Below, one piece after another: positions 12,762 through 22,521 of a DNA stretch of 64,000 nt. The translations under genes and the position numbers were made by a program. The DNA lies in the NCBI RefSeq assembly GCF_008329605.1, contig NZ_NPKO01000003.1:124001-188000 (forward strand), in the 5' to 3' direction. Under the pieces are notes generated by a model. That model saw only the letters and a list, made by a program, of their open reading frames with translations, made no database searches and was not told where the DNA came from. Source of the DNA: Mycolicibacterium sp. P9-64 (GTDB lineage: Bacteria; Actinomycetota; Actinomycetes; Mycobacteriales; Mycobacteriaceae). How positions within the stretch are numbered: position 1 is the stretch's first letter; every line of letters begins with the position of its first letter.

Positions 12762-13193
12762 ATGGCCATGGCCGCTGGATCCCGAAAAGAAGACCACCCC
12801 AACAACGCCCCGGGCGTACCGATGCTGATGCCGGTCTGGCTGGAGCGCTTCCAGATCAAGTACGTCAACCCGCTGCTGCGACCTCTGTCGAAGCGGGCGC
12901 CCGGCTTCGCCGTGGTCAAGCACCGCGGCCGCACGTCGGGCAAGGAGTTCGAGACCATCGTCACCGCCTATCGCAAGGACGGTCTGGTAGCGATCGGGCT
13001 GATGCACGGCAAGACCAACTGGGTGAAGAACGTGCTTGCGGCCGGCGAGGCCGACATCCACGTGGCCCGCAAGGACCTGCACCTGACCAATCCTCGCGTG
13101 CTGCCCGCAGGCACCGTCGACCCTACGTTGCCGCGGATTGCCCAGATGCTCGCCAAACGGCAGGGCACGTTCGTCGCCGACATATCCGGGTGA
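12762..13193 (+). CDS. Nitroreductase family deazaflavin-dependent protein
   Basis: A 143-residue split beta-barrel protein of the Ddn-like family. Such proteins bind the deazaflavin F420 in mycobacteria and reduce quinones or other electrophiles. The typical core is present: FAVVKHRGRTSGKEFETIV followed by HGKTNWVKNVLAAGEADIHV. ATG at 12762, or at 12768, fits; neither has a strong ribosome site, and the AraC gene ends 4 bp earlier, so coupling is likely. Substrate unknown. Confidence 0.8.
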   Translation: MAMAAGSRKEDHPNNAPGVPMLMPVWLERFQIKYVNPLLRPLSKRAPGFAVVKHRGRTSGKEFETIVTAYRKDGLVAIGLMHGKTNWVKNVLAAGEADIHVARKDLHLTNPRVLPAGTVDPTLPRIAQMLAKRQGTFVADISG

Positions 13194-13242
13194 GCCCATA
13201 ACCGGTTGAACTGACCGTCGGCACCCTGCGAGACTGCGTGGC

Positions 13243-13878
13243 ATGGCGTGGGAAGTGTGGCTGACGTTCATCGGAGCGGCGATCCTGATCGCCGTGTCCC
13301 CCGGCGCCGGCGCGATTCAGTCGATGGCCACCGGCCTGACCCATGGCGTGCGCCGCGGGTACTGGAGCATCCTCGGCCTCGAGATCGGTCTGATGCTGCA
13401 GCTGACCCTCGTCGCGGTGGGACTCGGAGCCATCGTCACCCGCTCGATCGTCGTGTTCAACGTCATCAAGTGGATCGGTGTGGCCTATCTGCTGTACCTC
13501 GCGGTGCGGCAATGGCGGACCGCGACCAGGGACCTGCGCGAGCAACTCGACACCTCCGTCGACGGCGGCCGGGTCGCGCTCATCGTTCGGGGCTTCCTCG
13601 TCAACGCCACCAATCCGAAGGGTTTGGTGTTCTTCCTCGCCGTGCTGCCGCAGTTCGTGGTGCCCACCGCCCCACTGGTCCCGCAATACCTCGCGATCGG
13701 CGCGACGATGGTGGCCGTGGACATGGTGGTGATGGGCTTGTACACCGGCTTGTCGGTACGGCTCCTGCGCTGGATGCACACGCCGCGACGCCAAACGGTG
13801 GTCAACCGGACCTTCTCCGGGCTGTTCGCGACGGCTGCGCTGATTCTCTCGCTGGTGCGCCGCGCCGCGACCGTCTAG
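13243..13878 (+). CDS. LysE/RhtB family amino-acid exporter
   Basis: A 211-residue inner-membrane protein with six predicted membrane segments, typical of the LysE/RhtB exporters. The family signature SPGAGAIQSMATGLTHGVRRG follows the first helix, and NATNPKGLVFFLAVLPQF lies before the fourth. The exported compound (an amino acid or derivative) cannot be inferred. It stands alone on the plus strand, 49 bp after the nitroreductase-like gene and tail-to-tail with a dehydrogenase across about 100 bp with no strong terminator hairpin. Confidence 0.9.
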   Translation: MAWEVWLTFIGAAILIAVSPGAGAIQSMATGLTHGVRRGYWSILGLEIGLMLQLTLVAVGLGAIVTRSIVVFNVIKWIGVAYLLYLAVRQWRTATRDLREQLDTSVDGGRVALIVRGFLVNATNPKGLVFFLAVLPQFVVPTAPLVPQYLAIGATMVAVDMVVMGLYTGLSVRLLRWMHTPRRQTVVNRTFSGLFATAALILSLVRRAATV

Positions 13879-13979
13879 GTCCGCACCGGAAGAATCACCG
13901 CCGATGGGCGCGTGACGGCGTGGTGGACCCGTCTGATCAGCACTCCGAAGCGGGGTCGCGCACCGCACCACGGTGTGTG

Positions 13980-15005
13980 TCAGTCGCGGGTGTAGACCGT
14001 CTTGCTCGTCATGGCCGGCCATGCCTGCGCCGCGTCGTCCCAGTGCACCACCCGGTCCACGGCGGGCGCGAGATCGCAACCCGCGCTGATTGATTCGAGG
14101 ATGCCGGGGATCACGGTGCGCGCGTTCACCCGGCCGGTGACGAAGCGCACTCCCCTGGTGTACATCGCGAGCAGCGGCAGCTCCACGGGCTGAATGAAGA
14201 GGCCGGTGTCGGTGCACACGCCATCGGGCCAGGTCGCGCGCAGTGTCGCGGTCAGCAGCTCTGGCTCGGCGGAGGTGTGCACGGTGATGGGGTATCGCTC
14301 CCACGACCGATCGGGTTTCGGTCGGTCGTGCACGGTCGCTCCGAGCTTCTCGGCGACGGCAAGGCGTTGCGGGTCGGTGTCGACGTAGTCGACGTGCGCG
14401 CCCATCGCCGCGGCGAACGCAGCGGCGTAGAGGCCGATCGAGCGCCGCCCTGCGACGAGCACCCTCCGCTCGTCGGGATCGAGGGCCGCCAGCTCCGACT
14501 GGTACGGGCCGACCGTGCGCCAGCCGTCGGGAATGTTGTCGGACAGCGAGGCCACCGTGACGGGGTCGACCCCCTCGGGCACCGGGATGAGCATCGCGTC
14601 GGCGTAGGGCACCGACACCAGGTCGGCGAGGAAGCCGCCGCCGTCGAGACCCGCGATGGGCGCCATGCCGTACATCGCCATCAGCGGCAGCGTCGCGCAC
14701 GAGCCCGTCGCGCCCCGCCGGCAGGCCGAGCAGGTTCCGCAGTTCATCTGGAACGGCACGATGACCCGGTCCCCGACCTTCACCGACGTGACGTCGTCGC
14801 CGACGGCGACCACCTCGGCCACCCCCTCGTGCCCAACCGCGTGTCCTGGCGCCATCGGTAGCAGGCCCTCCGACACCGCGACGTCGAGATCGCAGCACGC
14901 CACCGCCACTGGCCTGACCAATGCCTGCTCCGGCGTCGCCATCTCCAGGTCGGGCACGTCGTGCCAGACGTACTCGCCGGGAGCGTCGAACATCAACTGC
15001 CGCAT
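13980..15005 (-). CDS. Zinc-containing alcohol dehydrogenase family protein
   Basis: A 341-residue medium-chain dehydrogenase. The catalytic zinc region is GHAVGHEGVAEVVAVGDDV, the structural zinc lobe is NCGTCSACRRGATGSC with four cysteines, and a Rossmann fold follows (RVLVAGRRSIGLYAAAFAAAMGA, with the usual GxGxxG altered to GRRSIG). The substrate is unknown; the altered glycine loop may affect cofactor binding. ATG at 15005 has AGAAGGG upstream. A TetR-type regulator is divergent 65 bp away across a long palindrome, which makes this enzyme the regulator's likely target. Confidence 0.88.
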   Translation of the reverse strand: MRQLMFDAPGEYVWHDVPDLEMATPEQALVRPVAVACCDLDVAVSEGLLPMAPGHAVGHEGVAEVVAVGDDVTSVKVGDRVIVPFQMNCGTCSACRRGATGSCATLPLMAMYGMAPIAGLDGGGFLADLVSVPYADAMLIPVPEGVDPVTVASLSDNIPDGWRTVGPYQSELAALDPDERRVLVAGRRSIGLYAAAFAAAMGAHVDYVDTDPQRLAVAEKLGATVHDRPKPDRSWERYPITVHTSAEPELLTATLRATWPDGVCTDTGLFIQPVELPLLAMYTRGVRFVTGRVNARTVIPGILESISAGCDLAPAVDRVVHWDDAAQAWPAMTSKTVYTRD

Positions 15006-15018
15006 GGTGACGACCCTT

Positions 15019-15058
15019 CTTTAGAGACCGTTCAAGTATTCTTGAGCGATCACTAAAG
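15019..15058. promoter_or_regulatory. Operator palindrome between dehydrogenase and tetR
   Basis: CTTTAGAGACCGTTCAAG (15019-15036) is followed after TATT by CTTGAGCGATCACTAAAG (15041-15058); 15 of 18 positions are complementary. It occupies the shared control region. On the plus strand TAAAGT (15054-15059) and TATTGT (15059-15064) are -10-like boxes, the second placing the start of transcription close to the tetR GTG. A TetR dimer or dimer pair bound here would block both genes. Confidence 0.75.
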
Positions 15059-15070
15059 TATTGTCAAGAC

Positions 15071-15643
15071 GTGCCCCGCCCCGATCGCAGCCGCTCCGCA
15101 CTCATCGAGAGCGCGGCCACGTTGTTCCGCCGACAGGGTTATGCCGCGACCGGCATCAACCAGATCCTGGCGGCCGCCGACGTCAAGGCGGGCTCGCTCT
15201 ACCACCACTTCCCCGACGGCAAGGCCGAACTCGCGGCGGCCGTCGTCGACGGCGCAGGCGGCGACATCACGCGCCTTCTGCGCTCGGTCCTCGCCTCCGA
15301 ACGTCCGGCCGCCGACATCGTCGCGACGTGGATCGACATCCTGATCGCGGGTCTGGACGGTGACCCGCGGGACGGCTGCCCGATCGAACCCATCGCCACC
15401 GAATCCGTCAACGCCAGCCAACCGGTGCGCGCGGCCGCGGCCAGGGCGTTCGCCGGCTGGATCACCGCCGTCGCCGAGCGGCTAAGCAGGGACGGGTGGC
15501 CCGACGACGAAGCAGCGCAGACCGCGCAGGCCGTCATCGCGCTCATCGAAGGGGCGCTGATCCTGTCGCGCATCGCGGGCGATCGATCAGCACTGGACGC
15601 CGCCAAGGTTGGCGCGCGACGACTGCTCGACGCGCGTGACTGA
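15071..15643 (+). CDS. TetR family regulator (LmrA/YxaF-like)
   Basis: A 190-residue repressor. The N-terminal helix-turn-helix is ESAATLFRRQGYAATGINQILAAADVKAGSLYHHFPDGKAELAAAVV, and the C-terminal ligand domain has the GDPRDGCPIEPIATES segment typical of the LmrA/YxaF branch. The GTG at 15071 lies 6 nt after TATTGT, so translation is probably leaderless. It faces the dehydrogenase gene across an 18-bp-arm palindrome. The inducer is unknown; a compound oxidised by the dehydrogenase is a reasonable guess. Confidence 0.88.
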   Translation: MPRPDRSRSALIESAATLFRRQGYAATGINQILAAADVKAGSLYHHFPDGKAELAAAVVDGAGGDITRLLRSVLASERPAADIVATWIDILIAGLDGDPRDGCPIEPIATESVNASQPVRAAAARAFAGWITAVAERLSRDGWPDDEAAQTAQAVIALIEGALILSRIAGDRSALDAAKVGARRLLDARD

Positions 15644-15648
15644 CACCG

Positions 15649-16164
15649 CTATTTGCAGGCTTCGGCGATCTTGACGTTGGCCGCGTCGGCTTCCTTGAGG
15701 CGCGCGGCCTGCGCCGGCTCCGTGTTCTGGGCGCCAGCGATGGCGCCTGCACCGATGTCCATCAGCTTGTTGGCGAATTCGCGGACCGGGTCGGCCAGGT
15801 TGGACGGCGTCGCCGGATCCAACCGGGCAAGGAGGTACTGCCCGCCGTCGGACAGCGACACCCTGGCGTTGGCGGCGACCGCGAGAGATCCGGTGACGTC
15901 GCCTTCCCCGCCCGGCACGGGCAGGTTGGTGTTCAGCGAGACACCCTTGCGGACGAGGTCGGCGGCCGCGCAGATCGCGGCCTTGGCGTCGGATTGCTGC
16001 GCCGCCGTGTAGGTCGGGGCTGCGGGCTCCTTGGCGGGCCGGAACGCGGCCCACGCGGAGAGCCCCACCGCGACTACCGCGAGGACCACGGCGACGATCG
16101 GCAGCACGCCCGCTCCCCGCGAATCACCGGCATGACGGTTTGAAGAGGAAGCGCTGGAAGGCAT
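15649..16164 (-). CDS. Membrane-anchored alanine-rich protein of unknown function
   Basis: A 171-residue protein with a short charged N-terminus, one hydrophobic segment (residues about 18-42, GVLPIVAVVLAVVAVGLSAWAAF) and a predicted extracytoplasmic domain. Two cysteines, in AAICAAADL and at the very end (EACK), could form a disulfide. The domain resembles small mycobacterial membrane-tethered proteins with helical alanine-rich exteriors; I do not recognise a function. It runs towards nadC with 70 bp between, but no functional link is evident. Confidence 0.7.
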   Translation of the reverse strand: MPSSASSSNRHAGDSRGAGVLPIVAVVLAVVAVGLSAWAAFRPAKEPAAPTYTAAQQSDAKAAICAAADLVRKGVSLNTNLPVPGGEGDVTGSLAVAANARVSLSDGGQYLLARLDPATPSNLADPVREFANKLMDIGAGAIAGAQNTEPAQAARLKEADAANVKIAEACK

Positions 16165-16234
16165 GGGCTGATCCTAGCCACCCCGACCGGCGAAATGGAC
16201 GAAGAAATCGTTTGCTCGAGTGTCCGAGATCGCG

Positions 16235-17101
16235 CTAGACATCCAGGCCGACGTCGAGCACCCGCACCGAGTGGGTGAGCGCACCCACGGCCAGGAAGTC
16301 GACGCCGGTACCCGCATACTCGGCCGCGGTTTCCAGCGAAAGGCCACCCGAGGACTCCAGCAGGGTGTCGGGGGACCTCGAGTCGCGGCGCTGCACCGCG
16401 ATCTGGGTCTGCCAGACCGGGAAGTTGTCCAGCAGGATGAGCGGCCGCTCGCCAAGGTTCTCCCCGAGCACTGCGTCGAGTTGCTCCAGTGAATCGACCT
16501 CGACCTCGCACGGCAGATCGGGCGCGGCCGCCCGCACCGCGCGCAGCGCCTCGAGCACGCCGCCTGCCGCGGCGACGTGGTTGTCCTTGATCAACGTCGC
16601 ATCGCCGAGACCCATCCGATGGTTCACCCCGCCGCCAACTCGCACGGCGTACTTCTGCAGGAGCCTCAGGCCGGGCAGCGTCTTGCGGGTGTCGCGGATC
16701 TTGGTGTTGGTGCCCTCCACCGCGGCGACCCACGCCGCCGTGGTCGTTGCGATGCCGCTGAGGTGACACACCAGGTTGAGCATCGTCCGCTCGGCCGTCA
16801 GTAGCCCGCGGGTATGGGCCTCGACCGTCAACAGCGCGTCGCCGGCTTCCAGACGCGCCCCGTCCTCGACCCGTCCGGTGATGCGGTAGCCGTCGGCGCC
16901 GAGCACCTCCTCGAGCACCAGCAGCGCGATGTCCACCCCCGCGGCCACGCCGGGCTCGCGGGTGACCATCGCCGCCGTCGTCGTCGCGTCGGCGGGCACG
17001 GTGGCCATGGTCGTCATGTCCGGCCCGAAACGCAGGTCCTCGTCCAGCGCGCGGGCGATGGTCGACTTGGCTTCGATCAGGAGTTCTTCGGAGAGCGCCA
17101 T
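16235..17101 (-). CDS. nadC: Nicotinate-nucleotide pyrophosphorylase (quinolinate phosphoribosyltransferase)
   Basis: A 288-residue enzyme that converts quinolinate and PRPP to nicotinate mononucleotide, last of the three de novo NAD steps. Key segments are ERTMLNLVCHLSGIATTTA, TRKTLPGLRLLQKYAVRVGGGVNHR (substrate-binding Arg, Lys, His), KDNHVAAAGG and EVEVDSLEQL. The start codon shares one base with the nadB stop (TGATG), giving tight coupling. The nadA-nadB-nadC order is conserved in mycobacteria and is presumably controlled by the NrtR site upstream of nadA. Confidence 0.97.
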   Translation of the reverse strand: MALSEELLIEAKSTIARALDEDLRFGPDMTTMATVPADATTTAAMVTREPGVAAGVDIALLVLEEVLGADGYRITGRVEDGARLEAGDALLTVEAHTRGLLTAERTMLNLVCHLSGIATTTAAWVAAVEGTNTKIRDTRKTLPGLRLLQKYAVRVGGGVNHRMGLGDATLIKDNHVAAAGGVLEALRAVRAAAPDLPCEVEVDSLEQLDAVLGENLGERPLILLDNFPVWQTQIAVQRRDSRSPDTLLESSGGLSLETAAEYAGTGVDFLAVGALTHSVRVLDVGLDV

Positions 17102-18696
17102 CAGCTGCACACCACCTCGGGACGGGCGACGGAGCTGACCGCCATCGCGGGATCGGAGTCCGGGTAGTCGGACCGGTGGTGGCAGCCGCGGGTCTCGCTG
17201 CGCTCGAGCGCTGCGGCAACCACGGCCCCCGCCGTCGCGGTTAGTGCCGCATCCTCGAAGGTCGTACGGTTGCGCTGCGCCAGCACCGGTGCACCTGCCA
17301 GCAGGTCGGCGAGGCTGCGCAACCCGTCGGCGTCGCGCACCACCGACGCGTGGCTGCTCATCGCGCGCTGCAAGTCCTTGCGCGCCAGGGCAACCCGGTC
17401 GGCCGGGTCGGGTTCGGTTGCGCGTGCCGGTCCCGCCGCCACGGCGTGCCCGGCAGCGGCCACGCCCGCGCGCCGGCCCACCACGAGGCCTTCGAGCAGG
17501 CTGTTCGAGGCCAGCCGGTTGGCGCCGTGCATGCCGGTGCGTGCGACCTCTCCTGCCGCGAACAGTCCGGTCAACTCGGTCCTGCCGCCCACGTCGGTGA
17601 CGACGCCGCCGCAGCTGTAGTGGGCGCCCGGCACCACCGGAATCAGCTGCCGGGTCGGGTCGATGCCCACGGCGAGGCATGCCGCGGTGACCGTCGGAAA
17701 GCGTTCGGCGAAGCCTGCGATGGCCCGCGCATCGAGATACACGCAGGGGTCGCCGGTTTGGGTCAGCCGGGCGTCGATGGCCGCGGCCACCACGTCGCGA
17801 GGCGCGAGGTCGCCCATCGGGTGGATGCCCGCGGTGACCGAATCACCGTGCCCGTCGACGAGGGTCGCACCCTCGCCGCGGATGGCCTCGGTGATCAGAG
17901 GACGCCTTCCGCCTGCCGTGCCGTCGAACAGCATCGTCGGGTGGAACTGGATGAACTCGACGTCGCTCACCGCGACGCCCGCCCAGAGCGCCAATGCAAT
18001 GCCGTCGCCGGTGGAGCCCTCGGGGTTGGTGGTCGCGGAGTACAGGTGGCCGAGGCCGCCCGTCGCCAGGATCACCGACGGGGCGTGCACGATGCCGAGA
18101 CCGTCGTCGTTGCGCACCAGCACCCCGGTCACCTCTCCGTCGCCGTGCAGCACCTGCAGCGCAACGTGATTGCGCCGGATGTCCAACGTCGCCGCGGCAC
18201 GGTTCAGCGCGCGTTGCACCTCCGCACCCGTGGCATCGCCGCCTGCGTGGATGATCCGGCGCCGGGAATGGCCACCCTCGCGGGTCAGTGACCACTCACC
18301 GGGTACCGATTCGTCGAAACGCGCTCCTGCACTGACGAGTTCGGCCACGGCGTCGTAGCCGTCGGCGACGATCGACGTCACGACCTCGGGATCGCACAGG
18401 CCCGCGCCGGCGGCCAACGTGTCCGCGACGTGCGCCTCGATGCTGTCGTCGGTTCGCGGCAGCACGACTGCGATCCCGCCCTGCGCGTAGTAGGTAGCAG
18501 TCACCCCCTCATTTCCCGAAGCCTTGCTCAGGACGATGACCCTGCTACCCCGGCGGTGTGCTGCCAGCGCGGCGACGAGACCCGCCACGCCGGTGCCGAT
18601 GACGACGACGTCGGCACGCAGCTGCCACGCGGTGTGTCGTCCGCAGGCGGGAGTAACTCGCCGGGCCGCTGCGCTCTGCCCCAGTGCCGTGCTCAT
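17101..18696 (-). CDS. nadB: L-aspartate oxidase
   Basis: A 531-residue flavoprotein oxidising aspartate to iminoaspartate, first step of de novo NAD synthesis. The FAD dinucleotide fold is [21 protein letters not shown], the flavin-contacting motifs [18 protein letters not shown] and HPTMLF follow, and [26 protein letters not shown] is the succinate dehydrogenase-type C-terminal signature with NRLASNSL. The ATG at 18696 overlaps the nadA stop by ATGA. The first 27 residues are less conserved, but no better start is evident. Confidence 0.97.
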   Translation of the reverse strand: MSTALGQSAAARRVTPACGRHTAWQLRADVVVIGTGVAGLVAALAAHRRGSRVIVLSKASGNEGVTATYYAQGGIAVVLPRTDDSIEAHVADTLAAGAGLCDPEVVTSIVADGYDAVAELVSAGARFDESVPGEWSLTREGGHSRRRIIHAGGDATGAEVQRALNRAAATLDIRRNHVALQVLHGDGEVTGVLVRNDDGLGIVHAPSVILATGGLGHLYSATTNPEGSTGDGIALALWAGVAVSDVEFIQFHPTMLFDGTAGGRRPLITEAIRGEGATLVDGHGDSVTAGIHPMGDLAPRDVVAAAIDARLTQTGDPCVYLDARAIAGFAERFPTVTAACLAVGIDPTRQLIPVVPGAHYSCGGVVTDVGGRTELTGLFAAGEVARTGMHGANRLASNSLLEGLVVGRRAGVAAAGHAVAAGPARATEPDPADRVALARKDLQRAMSSHASVVRDADGLRSLADLLAGAPVLAQRNRTTFEDAALTATAGAVVAAALERSETRGCHHRSDYPDSDPAMAVSSVARPEVVCS

Positions 18697-19742
18697 TCTC
18701 CGCCGCCGGGCTGCCCGATCTCGATCATCCGCTGCACGCTCAGACGAGCCGCGGCTGCAACATCCAAGTCCACGTGGACTTCGTCAGCACCTTCGACGAG
18801 GCAGCGCAGCAGCGCGGCGGGCGTGATCATCTTCATGAACTTGCAGGACGCCCGGTCGTTGACCGCGCGGAAGTCGACTTCCGGTGCCGCGCGGCGCAAC
18901 TGGTGCAGCATGCCGATCTCGGTGGCGACCAGAACCTCGCGTGCCTTGGTCTCTCGTGCGGCGTCGAGCATGCCGCCGGTGGACAGGATCTTCACCCGGT
19001 CGTCGGGGAAGGCGCCTTCGCCCGCCAGGTACAGAGCCGAAGTGGCGCAGCCGCATTCGGGGTGCACGAACAGTTCGGCGTCGGGGTGCGCGCGGGCTTG
19101 GTCGGCGAGCTCGTCACCGTTGATCCCGGCGTGCACGTGGCATTCGCCTGCCCACACGTGGACGTTCTTGCGTCCGGTGACCCGGCGGACGTGCGCACCG
19201 AGGAACTGGTCGGGGCAAAACAGCACCTCGCGGTCCTCGGGGATGGAGGCAACCACCTCGACCGCATTGGAGGACGTGCAGCAGATGTCGGTGAGGGCCT
19301 TCACCGCTGCCGTGGTGTTGACGTAGGACACGACGACGGCGTCGGGAAACTCGTCCTTCCACGCCCGCAGGTCGTCGGCGGTGATCGAGTCGGCCAGTGA
19401 GCAGCCTGCCCGCTGATCGGGGATCAGCACGGTCTTCTCGGGGCTCAGGATCTTGGCGGTCTCGGCCATGAAGTGCACGCCGCAGAACACGATGGTGTCC
19501 TCGGGCGCTTCGGCAGCGATCCGCGACAGGGCCAGCGAGTCACCGACGTGATCGGCGATGTCCTGGATGGCAGGCAGCTGGTAGTTGTGCGCGAGCAGCG
19601 TCGCATTGCGCTGCTTGGCCAGCTTGCGAACCTCGTCGGCCCACTCCTCATCGGCGATGACGCCGCCGTATCCGCCCGGGCCATTCGTGATCTGGGCGGT
19701 CCAGCCGTCACGGGGCTGCGCGGTGAGGTCCAATACCGTCAT
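18693..19742 (-). CDS. nadA: Quinolinate synthase A
   Basis: A 349-residue [4Fe-4S] enzyme condensing iminoaspartate with dihydroxyacetone phosphate to quinolinate. Likely cluster cysteines lie in [12 protein letters not shown], in the central [14 protein letters not shown] region and in [24 protein letters not shown] is the N-terminal substrate motif. The ATG at 19742 has AGGAG 7 nt upstream and gives the expected length; longer in-frame readings cross the operator and are rejected. It is first gene of the nad operon and is divergent from the nrtR-type regulator. Confidence 0.97.
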   Translation of the reverse strand: MTVLDLTAQPRDGWTAQITNGPGGYGGVIADEEWADEVRKLAKQRNATLLAHNYQLPAIQDIADHVGDSLALSRIAAEAPEDTIVFCGVHFMAETAKILSPEKTVLIPDQRAGCSLADSITADDLRAWKDEFPDAVVVSYVNTTAAVKALTDICCTSSNAVEVVASIPEDREVLFCPDQFLGAHVRRVTGRKNVHVWAGECHVHAGINGDELADQARAHPDAELFVHPECGCATSALYLAGEGAFPDDRVKILSTGGMLDAARETKAREVLVATEIGMLHQLRRAAPEVDFRAVNDRASCKFMKMITPAALLRCLVEGADEVHVDLDVAAAARLSVQRMIEIGQPGGGE

Positions 19743-19753
19743 GGTCGTCTCCT

Positions 19754-19783
19754 TTGATCCTGACGGGGTTTTCGACTTATGAT
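19754..19783 (+). promoter_or_regulatory. Candidate leaderless promoter of nrtR
   Basis: TTGATC at 19754-19759 and TATGAT at 19778-19783 are spaced by 18 bp, and the ATG at 19791 follows 7 nt after the -10 box, so the transcript would begin at or next to the start codon. The -10 box lies wholly inside the palindromic operator, which predicts autoregulation. Confidence 0.6.
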
Positions 19784-19790
19784 CGAAAAC
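19768..19790. promoter_or_regulatory. NrtR-type operator between nadA and nrtR
   Basis: GTTTTCGA (19768-19775) and TCGAAAAC (19783-19790) form a perfect 8-bp-arm palindrome with a 7-nt centre, filling the space between nadA and the divergent regulator. It covers the regulator's -10 box and the expected transcription start of nadA, so one bound dimer could repress both directions. Confidence 0.8.
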
Positions 19791-20483
19791 ATGCCCAATA
19801 GTAGCACTGCCCATGAAGTCCTCGCCGTCGTCTTCCAGGTTCGCCAACTGGCGACGCGAAACCCGCAGCTCAGCGTGCTGTTGTGGGAGCGAGCGATGGA
19901 TCCGCAGCGCGGCACGTGGTCCCTGCCCGGCGGCCAGCTCCGTCACGACGAGGACATGGTGAGTTCAGTCCGGCGTCAACTGGCCGAGAAGGTCGACCTC
20001 CGCGAGTTGACCCACCTAGAGCAGCTCGCGGTGTTCTCCGACCCAGCCCGAGTGCCCGGCGTGCGCACCATCGCGTCGACGTTCCTCGGCCTGGTGCCCT
20101 CCCCCGCCACCCCCGAACTGCCATCGGACACCCGCTGGCATCCGGTCAACGCACTCCCACCGATGGCGTTCGACCACAAGACGATGATCACCAACGCCCA
20201 CACCCGCCTGGTGGCGAAGCTCTCCTACACCAACATCGGATTCGCGCTGGCACCAAGGGAATTCGTGCTTTCAACCTTGCGGGACGTCTACGGTGCCGCC
20301 CTCGGCTATCAGGTCGATCCGACCAATCTGCAACGCGTGCTGGTCAGGCGCGGCGTCATCACCCCGACCGGTACGACGGCCAAGTCGGGCCGGGCAGGCG
20401 GGCGGCCCGCAGCGCAATACCGCTTCACCGAGTCCCAGTACCGGGTCACCGACGAGTTCGCCGCCCTGCGGCCACCCGGGTGA
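19791..20483 (+). CDS. nrtR: NrtR-type Nudix-related regulator of NAD synthesis
   Basis: A 230-residue protein with an N-terminal Nudix fold (residues 8-130) and a C-terminal winged helix (about 145-225, [29 protein letters not shown]). The Nudix box is degenerate: [24 protein letters not shown] lacks the REL and EE catalytic acids, so it probably binds rather than hydrolyses an ADP-ribose-type ligand, as NrtR regulators do. Start at ATG 19791 is favoured by the leaderless promoter; ATG 19779 lies inside the operator. It corresponds in position to Rv1593c and is expected to repress nadABC. Confidence 0.88.
   Translation: MPNSSTAHEVLAVVFQVRQLATRNPQLSVLLWERAMDPQRGTWSLPGGQLRHDEDMVSSVRRQLAEKVDLRELTHLEQLAVFSDPARVPGVRTIASTFLGLVPSPATPELPSDTRWHPVNALPPMAFDHKTMITNAHTRLVAKLSYTNIGFALAPREFVLSTLRDVYGAALGYQVDPTNLQRVLVRRGVITPTGTTAKSGRAGGRPAAQYRFTESQYRVTDEFAALRPPG
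19798..19803 (-). promoter_or_regulatory. Candidate -10 box of the nadABC promoter
   Basis: TACTAT on the minus strand places the transcription start about 7 nt downstream, inside the NrtR palindrome at 19768-19790. The resulting nadA leader would be roughly 45 nt and includes the AGGAG ribosome site. No clear -35 hexamer was recognised. Confidence 0.45.
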
Positions 20484-20525
20484 GTCGGCTGGCTTCTTAA
20501 TGCACTCTTAAGTAACAATGGCCGA

Positions 20526-21878
20526 ATGGACTTGGGCAGCGCGGCTCCGGCAACTGGCGCCGAATGGATCGGGCAGCCACCACATGAAGAACTTCGACGT
20601 GGAGAGCGTCCACAGCTACCGACCGATGATCCGTTCTACGAGCCGCCCGTCGGCTTTCAGCACGCCAAACCCGGCACCGTCCTGCGCACCCGCGACGTCG
20701 AACTGGCCTTTCTCGGGCTGATCCCGCAGCGCATCAAGGCCACCCAGCTGCTCTATCGGACGACCGACATGCACGACCAGCCGGAGGCCGCGGCCACCAC
20801 CGTCATCGTGCCCGCAGAGCGCGGTCCCGAGGCAGTCTGCCCGATCATCTCGTATCAGTGCGCCATCGATGCGGTGACGTCGCGCTGCTTCCCGTCCTAC
20901 GCGCTGCGGCGACACGCCAAGGCACCCGGCGCCGTCGCACAGTTCGAGTTTCTGTTGATCGCGGCCGCCGTAGCCGAGGGCTGGGCAGTCTCCGTGCCCG
21001 ACCACGAGGGCCGCCGCGGAATGTGGGGCGCCCCTTACGAACCCGGCTATCACGTGCTCGACGGACTGCGCGCCGCGCTGGACTCGGAGCGCATAGGCCT
21101 TTCACAGGACGCACCGATCGGACTCTGGGGCTACTCAGGAGGAGGCCTCGCCAGCGCCTGGGCCGCCGAGATGAGCGGCACCTACGCCCCCGAGCTCAAC
21201 GTCGTCGGCGCGGTGCTCGGCTCCCCCGTCGGCGACCTCGGCCACACCTTCCGACGGCTCAACGGCACCCTGATGTCCGGACTGCCCGCCCTGGTGGTCG
21301 CCGCGCTCGCCGACATCTACCCCGAGCTCAACCGCGTCGTCCAGGAACACGCCACCAACGACGGCAAGGCGCTGCTGCAGCGGCTGCACGACATGACCAC
21401 CGCGGAGGCGGTCATCCGGATGGCGGGCAAGAACATCGGCGACATGCTCGACCAGCCGCTCGAACAGATCCTCAATACGCCCGAGGTTCGGCACGTCTTC
21501 GACGACATCAAGCTGGGCGCCGCGGTGCCGACCCCGCCGGTGCTGATCGTCCAGGCGGTGCACGATCAGCTGATCTCGGTCGACGACATCGATGCCCTCG
21601 TCGACACTTACTCGGCCGGCGGCGCGCACGTGACCTATCACCGCGACCTGCTCAGCGAGCATCTGCTGCTGCACCCGCTGTCCGCCCCGATGACGTTGCG
21701 GTGGCTGCGGGACCGCTTCGCAGGCCGCCCGCTGTCCGAGCACCGCACGCGCACCAAGTGGCCGACGCTGCTGAACCCGTCGACCTACACGGGCATGCTG
21801 CGCTTGGGTCTGATTACCGCGAAGGTCCTGACGGGTCGTCAGGTGGACCGTCAACCACTGTCGGAACTGGACCAATAA
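20526..21878 (+). CDS. Secretory-lipase family alpha/beta hydrolase
   Basis: A 450-residue hydrolase of the fungal-type secretory lipase family, corresponding to Rv1592c. The nucleophile elbow is [17 protein letters not shown] (Ser in GYSGG), and candidate acid and histidine residues lie in [16 protein letters not shown] and [12 protein letters not shown]. No classical signal peptide is visible at the ATG at 20526, so export is uncertain. Its natural substrate, an ester lipid, is not known. The gene is convergent with the DUF2567 membrane protein and the coding ends overlap by 65 bp, with no room for a terminator. Confidence 0.87.
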   Translation: MDLGSAAPATGAEWIGQPPHEELRRGERPQLPTDDPFYEPPVGFQHAKPGTVLRTRDVELAFLGLIPQRIKATQLLYRTTDMHDQPEAAATTVIVPAERGPEAVCPIISYQCAIDAVTSRCFPSYALRRHAKAPGAVAQFEFLLIAAAVAEGWAVSVPDHEGRRGMWGAPYEPGYHVLDGLRAALDSERIGLSQDAPIGLWGYSGGGLASAWAAEMSGTYAPELNVVGAVLGSPVGDLGHTFRRLNGTLMSGLPALVVAALADIYPELNRVVQEHATNDGKALLQRLHDMTTAEAVIRMAGKNIGDMLDQPLEQILNTPEVRHVFDDIKLGAAVPTPPVLIVQAVHDQLISVDDIDALVDTYSAGGAHVTYHRDLLSEHLLLHPLSAPMTLRWLRDRFAGRPLSEHRTRTKWPTLLNPSTYTGMLRLGLITAKVLTGRQVDRQPLSELDQ

Positions 21879-22521
21879 CCGGCGTCGGATCGACGAACTG
21901 CGCCGGATCGACGGCCCGCACGGCCACGATCGGCGGCCAGGCTCCTAGATCGTCGCGTTTGGTGGCGAGCGTGCACAGCGCGTAGACCAGCGCTGCCGCC
22001 CCCGCGGGCAGGAGGATCGTCATCGCGACCTGCAACGGCCCGTGCCCGAAGTACACCGCGGGCGCCTCGGTCACGTAGTGCACCCGATGCTCCGGTGTCA
22101 CGGGAGCGGCCGCGAGGTCGATGACGCCATAGCGCCACCGCACCAGTGCCGCACCGACACCGGTCGCCACGCCGGCAGCGGCCATGCCACCAACGGCCAG
22201 CGCGCCGACCATGGCGGGGCCGCGGTGTGCACGCCACTGCCACACCAAGGTGGCCGCGACCACCGCGACGGCGCCCAGAAGGCCGGCCATCAGGTACGCA
22301 CCGAGGAACAGGTGGTCGGACTCGTCGCCGAGATAGCCGCGGATCCGGTCACCGCTGCGGGTCAGGGCAACGACGGCCTGAATCGGCGGAGCCAGCCATG
22401 CCCACACCGCGCCGACGACGATCCCGGCGGCCAGTAGGCCGATGACGACGCGGACGGCCGCCGACGTGCGCGACACCCGTGACCGGCTGACGTCCTCGAG
22501 CGGCACTTCCAACACGCTCAT
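21814..22521 (-). CDS. DUF2567 membrane protein (Rv1591-like)
   Basis: A 235-residue membrane protein with four hydrophobic segments at about residues 23-46, 72-95, 102-128 and 164-185, and a proline-rich C-terminal tail. Function unknown. The ATG at 22521 overlaps the stop of the upstream bsaP gene as ATGA, so it belongs to the bioB-bsaP transcript; whether it has any role in biotin synthesis or transport is not known. The last 65 bp overlap the convergent lipase gene, so its C-terminal tail is constrained by a second reading frame. Confidence 0.82.
   Translation of the reverse strand: MSVLEVPLEDVSRSRVSRTSAAVRVVIGLLAAGIVVGAVWAWLAPPIQAVVALTRSGDRIRGYLGDESDHLFLGAYLMAGLLGAVAVVAATLVWQWRAHRGPAMVGALAVGGMAAAGVATGVGAALVRWRYGVIDLAAAPVTPEHRVHYVTEAPAVYFGHGPLQVAMTILLPAGAAALVYALCTLATKRDDLGAWPPIVAVRAVDPAQFVDPTPVIGPVPTVVDGPPDDPSGPSR

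Noticed and set aside
13879..13979. Terminator between the LysE and dehydrogenase genes
   Set aside because: Only weak short inverted repeats and no U-run were found, so I do not call one.
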